Below are positions 61,007 through 64,000 of a stretch of DNA of 64,000 nucleotides, in pieces; the first letter of the stretch is position 1, and every line of letters starts with the position of its first letter. The notes beneath the pieces are model-generated. The model was given only the letters and a program-made list of their open reading frames with translations. It was not told the DNA's origin and did not search any database. The translations under genes were made by a program, and so were the position numbers. Source of the DNA: Gracilibacter sp. BRH_c7a (lineage in GTDB: Bacteria; Bacillota; Desulfitobacteriia; Desulfitobacteriales; Syntrophobotulaceae); contig LOEZ01000031.1 in the NCBI GenBank assembly GCA_001516055.1, positions 1 through 64,000 on the forward strand, given 5' to 3'.

Positions 61007-62016
61007 AGATACATTATTTCCAAAGATACCATGAGAAAGAAAATGTAGCTACAGCTAATACAATGCTGTTGTTATCTCGTTTATATCAATATTCTTCTGA
61101 TAAGTTCTTTCGGTTTTTGAAATCGGAATTCTTCTCTGATTCCTTTGAACCGGAAATTGCATTTAACTTACAAGAGAAAAGTGTTGATAGTATCCCTGAC
61201 GCAACCATTACTCAGGAGAGCTTCAAGATTGTAGTTGAGACAAAGATGTCCGACTGGTTTTATTCCGATCAACTTATGAGGCATCTGAATTCCTTTAGTG
61301 GTGAAAAGTATAAGGTAATGATTACTCTAGCACCAGAACTGATGGCAGAAGACAAAAAAGAGACCTTTGAAAAGCAACTCAAAGAATATAATGCTACACA
61401 AGACCATCCGGTTATCCACATAAATACTACCTTTGAAGGCATTGCAAATGCAATTCAAGAGGTTATCGATGATAAGGATTATGATATGCAAGAAGTACTC
61501 GATGACTACCTAAATTATTGCTATAACGATGGTCTTATTGCGGTATCTGACTCATGGAAATACATGAGAATGCAGCTTGCAGGTACAACACTTGATTTCA
61601 ATATTAGCGAAGACATATACTATGATAATGCTGAACGTGGTTTTAGAGCACATGATTATTTGAGTTTATATAAAAATAAGAGTGTACGTGCAGTGGGTAA
61701 AGTCAGCGCTAGAATTACAGCAATTGAAACCGAAAACGGTATGCAATATGAAGCTGAATTTGGCGATTTAACTGATCAAAGAAAAGAAAAAATTCTCAAG
61801 GCTATCGCAGACGGTGATGAACATGGCTATGATTTAAGAACAATTAAGCACCGGTATTTCTTTGTGGAAAAATTCTATGAGACGGATTTTAGAAAGATAA
61901 CGCCTCGAGCACCAATGGGTACACGAGTATTTGACTTATCACAAGTTTTAGAGACAGAGCATCTGCCTGATACTCAGGGAATAGCAGAGTTGCTTAAAAC
62001 AAAGACATGGAGTTAA
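61003..62016 (+). CDS. Second PD-(D/E)XK nuclease-like protein
   Basis: A 337-residue protein. The N-terminal half has an EFFSDSFEPEIAFNLQE lead and SIPDATI followed by FKIVVETKMSDW, giving D66, E79 and K81 of a PD-(D/E)XK site, then YSDQLMRHLNSF. The C-terminal half (YLSLYKNKSVRAVGKVSARI, RYFFVEKFYETDFRKITP) is a beta-rich region of unknown function. GGAGG precedes the ATG. Together with the preceding gene it may form a two-nuclease complex. Confidence 0.7.
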   Translation: MKIHYFQRYHEKENVATANTMLLLSRLYQYSSDKFFRFLKSEFFSDSFEPEIAFNLQEKSVDSIPDATITQESFKIVVETKMSDWFYSDQLMRHLNSFSGEKYKVMITLAPELMAEDKKETFEKQLKEYNATQDHPVIHINTTFEGIANAIQEVIDDKDYDMQEVLDDYLNYCYNDGLIAVSDSWKYMRMQLAGTTLDFNISEDIYYDNAERGFRAHDYLSLYKNKSVRAVGKVSARITAIETENGMQYEAEFGDLTDQRKEKILKAIADGDEHGYDLRTIKHRYFFVEKFYETDFRKITPRAPMGTRVFDLSQVLETEHLPDTQGIAELLKTKTWS

Positions 62017-62034
62017 TAGATGGGAGGATATAAG

Positions 62035-62304
62035 ATGGCTAATTCAAAAGTTCCTGTTGCTACAGCGATTCCTCTATCCCCGATGGATGGAGAGGATTTT
62101 TATGCAGTTATTACTCAGGAAGAAAGAAGTAAGAAAAAGTGGAATTTAATGTGGTTGTTCCGAAAAGGATGTGGAGTGGCACACTTTTGCGTGGAGACAA
62201 GCGCAGATAATGATGATGGTACCATGACACCAGATGGAATTAAAGCTTTGGATGCTATAGGGCGTTTTGATGAAAACAAAGAAATGCTCCTCGAGGAAAA
62301 CTAA
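62035..62304 (+). CDS. Small uncharacterised protein of the same operon
   Basis: An 89-residue protein with VPVATAIPLSPMDGEDFYAV, KKKWNLMWLFRKGCGVAHF and a C-terminal acidic helix. No known motif is recognised. GGGAGG lies before ATG 62035, and the last base is shared with the next start. Confidence 0.55.
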   Translation: MANSKVPVATAIPLSPMDGEDFYAVITQEERSKKKWNLMWLFRKGCGVAHFCVETSADNDDGTMTPDGIKALDAIGRFDENKEMLLEEN

Positions 62305-62900
62305 TGGCTAAAAGAGATCGTTATGATGTTCTAGTTATACTTACAAATAATGCGGCTCTCATATGGAAAGAAGCTCGTGGGATAGCACCGGATTCGGCAG
62401 CCGATAAGCTGGACGATGCTATGCTCGAATGGCAAAGCAAATTGACAAAAACATTAAAAATTTGGATTGATAAAGGTCTCACAATGACTACAGGTGAGCT
62501 GATTCTTGCACGTGCAAATCTTGGTGCAGTCGTTGAGTCATGGCTTAAATTCTTTTACTGTGTTTACTATGAGGATTATTGTAAGAGCCCGATTACAAAT
62601 AACAAAGGCAAAATGATAGAGCCGGAAAAAGCTTCGTTCGATAATCTTAAAGACTTTAGTAGTGGAAAGCTATGGGATGATGTAAATTCACCGGAGTACG
62701 CTTGGGTTGATTCTGTTCAGCATAAAAGGAATGCAATTCATTCGTTCAGATATAGAGATATTGGAACTTCACTAGAATTTTTGGATGACATTGATCATCT
62801 TTATAATTTTGTAGAAAATGTGCTTTCACATTTTCCACCACTTGAGGATTATATCGAGGCATATCCACCTGGTTATGTGATGAATCCATATTCTAATTGA
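62304..62900 (+). CDS. HEPN-like helical protein
   Basis: A 198-residue, mostly helical protein: AGDKLDD-type AADKLDDAMLEWQSKLTKT, ANLGAVVESWLKFFYCVYYE, and HKRNAIHSFRYRDIG at residues 140-154. RNAIH resembles the R-N-x-H signature of HEPN RNase or nucleotidyl-transfer partners, but the arginine-histidine spacing is one residue short of the classic form. It could be a HEPN-like toxin or a structural relative. It is the last gene of the operon. Confidence 0.5.
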   Translation: MAKRDRYDVLVILTNNAALIWKEARGIAPDSAADKLDDAMLEWQSKLTKTLKIWIDKGLTMTTGELILARANLGAVVESWLKFFYCVYYEDYCKSPITNNKGKMIEPEKASFDNLKDFSSGKLWDDVNSPEYAWVDSVQHKRNAIHSFRYRDIGTSLEFLDDIDHLYNFVENVLSHFPPLEDYIEAYPPGYVMNPYSN

Positions 62901-63050
62901 TATGTTCCCACGAACAGTAAAACCGTTGATATATTTCCACATACCTCGAAAATGCTAAAAAACGGTTGACCTGTTTCCACTAACGTATGGTTCAAAATTT
63001 CAGCGGTTGACATCATTTAGGCTAACTCGGCCCATGTGGAGACAGTGTGT
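62897..63050. repeat. Degenerate direct repeats after the XRE-led operon
   Basis: TTGATATGTTCCCAC (62897), TTGATATATTTCCAC (62926), TTGACCTGTTTCCAC (62966) and a weaker TTGACATCATTTAGG (63007) form a series at 29, 40 and 41 nt spacing. Terminal arrays of this kind occur at ends of IS21-like elements, but no transposase is here. It may be a stranded element end or an attachment/operator region. Confidence 0.5.
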
Positions 63051-63132
63051 CTGTTATCCAGTAAAATCAAGGGTTTGAAGTAATAAAAATATCAACCCCT
63101 GTTGATTTGCTTACTATTTGCCAACGTAATTT

Positions 63133-64000
63133 TTACTTGGTAGGCAAATTATGATTGACTGCTTTTTCAAATATATCAACTGACTGTTCAGCCATTTTTT
63201 CAGTTGAATGTGTGTATGTTCCAAGGGTGGTTTCAATATTGGCATGACCAAGCCTGTCTTGAACATCCTTAATGTTTGCACCATTTTCAATCAGGGTGGT
63301 TGCGTGGGTATGGCGCAATGAATGAAAGTTGAACAGTATACCCAAGCTATAATGAATCACCCTGGCAGCATATTTGAAGGTGTCAGGTGTTATCATGTCA
63401 CCATCTTCTTTGGTGCAAACCATTTGAATTGGTTTTATGATACCAGCATCAATTGAAAGTGACAGTGAATAAATCCTTCTTAATTTTTCATTCCCATTCA
63501 ATTCTTCAACTTCATATTGCTGAATGAAGTGCTGACCATATTTCAATCTGTTTTCCAGTTGCCATTTCTTATGCTGCTTCAAAGCTAAAATTAATGTTTT
63601 ACCAATCTTGATGGTTCTTACTGATGATTCTGTTTTAGTAGAACCAAAATACCAGTCCGGTTTGCGCTTATAAATGAGTTTGTTAATATTAACAGTTCCT
63701 TTTTCAAGGTCAATATCATCCCATGTCAAACCCATGACTTCACCAATTCTGCATCCAGTATAATATCCAATCATCAGCGCAATATGAAAAGTTGTTCCGG
63801 CTGGAAATCTTGAAATTATCTTTTCAAAGTCATCTTTTGAAATAACCTTGTGGTCAATTTCAAGTTTTGAATGTTCATATTTTGGGTACTTCACATATTG
63901 CATGGGATTATCCTTGATGAACTTGCATGGATGCACAGCATATTTTATTGACCCACTTAAAACAGTCATGATGTTGGTCAAATGATGTTTACTAAAGCCG
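63133..64000 (-). CDS. Tyrosine integrase, N-terminus cut by the window edge
   Basis: At least 282 residues of a phage/ICE-type tyrosine recombinase; the reading frame stays open to base 64000, so the start is outside. The catalytic set is present: TGCRIGEVMGLTWDDID (Arg I), FNFHSLRHTHATTLIENG (H-x-x-R), and LGHANIETTLGTYTHST with the tyrosine nucleophile. The visible N-part, NIMTVLSGSIKYAVHPCKFI, belongs to the core-binding domain. It is convergent to the XRE-led operon and AT-rich. It most likely belongs to another mobile element to the right. Confidence 0.9.
   Translation of the reverse strand, partial: GFSKHHLTNIMTVLSGSIKYAVHPCKFIKDNPMQYVKYPKYEHSKLEIDHKVISKDDFEKIISRFPAGTTFHIALMIGYYTGCRIGEVMGLTWDDIDLEKGTVNINKLIYKRKPDWYFGSTKTESSVRTIKIGKTLILALKQHKKWQLENRLKYGQHFIQQYEVEELNGNEKLRRIYSLSLSIDAGIIKPIQMVCTKEDGDMITPDTFKYAARVIHYSLGILFNFHSLRHTHATTLIENGANIKDVQDRLGHANIETTLGTYTHSTEKMAEQSVDIFEKAVNHNLPTK

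Noticed and set aside
62897-63050. Degenerate repeats as a CRISPR array
   Set aside because: Repeats are short, diverged and unevenly spaced (29, 40, 41 nt); no cas genes are present.

Overview
The window reads as a chromosomal segment of an anaerobic Gram-positive bacterium of the Clostridia (Peptococcaceae-like is my guess) carrying a large integrated mobile region. The support is strong AGGAGG-type ribosome sites, frequent TTG/GTG starts, an ACR3-type ars operon, and a siphovirus prophage of the clostridial gene order. The first 6.1 kb look like host chromosome: higher GC, with a tandem pair of structured repeats at about 1-890, an arsenic operon (arsR, thioredoxin-like protein, acr3, COG0701 permease), a metallophosphoesterase and an rRNA uracil methyltransferase, closed by a terminator near 6.1 kb.

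From 6.4 to 18.1 kb lies a six-gene co-directional defence operon. It holds a methylase-like/target-recognition fusion, an ADP-ribosylglycohydrolase fused to HsdM, a second HsdM, HsdS, HsdR and an ImmA-type metallopeptidase with a C-terminal helix-turn-helix. Its start codons are coupled by identical 8-base ATGAGTAA overlaps. This composite type I system is the most unusual gene set in the window.

From 18.5 to about 57.9 kb lies a complete-looking tailed prophage. A sigma-region-4-like regulator comes first. A leftward replication operon follows (family A polymerase, an unannotated 50-residue membrane protein, DUF2815, DUF2800 and two small proteins), divergent from rightward genes (DUF4406, D5/P4 primase-helicase, VRR-NUC nuclease, SNF2 helicase, DUF1492 regulator). 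Packaging follows (HNH, TerS), with a metabolic/modification insert (SAM synthetase, ParB-domain DNA methylase, DUF4314, amidoligase, gamma-glutamylcyclotransferase) before TerL. Then come HK97-type head genes, tail genes with a textbook -1 frameshift signal in the tail chaperone, tape measure, baseplate, a fibronectin-III tail fibre, holin, amidase, and three consecutive large serine recombinase genes.

From 58.0 to 62.9 kb there is a tight seven-gene operon under an XRE regulator with a clear palindromic operator. It encodes two adjacent PD-(D/E)XK nuclease-like proteins, a DUF6508-like protein, a protein with a HEPN-like motif and three unknowns, and is a good candidate for an undescribed defence or stability module. 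The window ends in the truncated gene for a tyrosine integrase on the minus strand, which suggests a second mobile element.

Two non-coding signals stand out. A bipartite element, CGTTCA-N13-TGTCCTGGGA, occurs four times with identical spacing, and three copies lie 41-48 nt before start codons. The two structured repeats in the first kilobase show compensatory base changes in several stems. No tRNA, rRNA or CRISPR array was seen. Functions are read from motifs and family knowledge only; no database search was possible.
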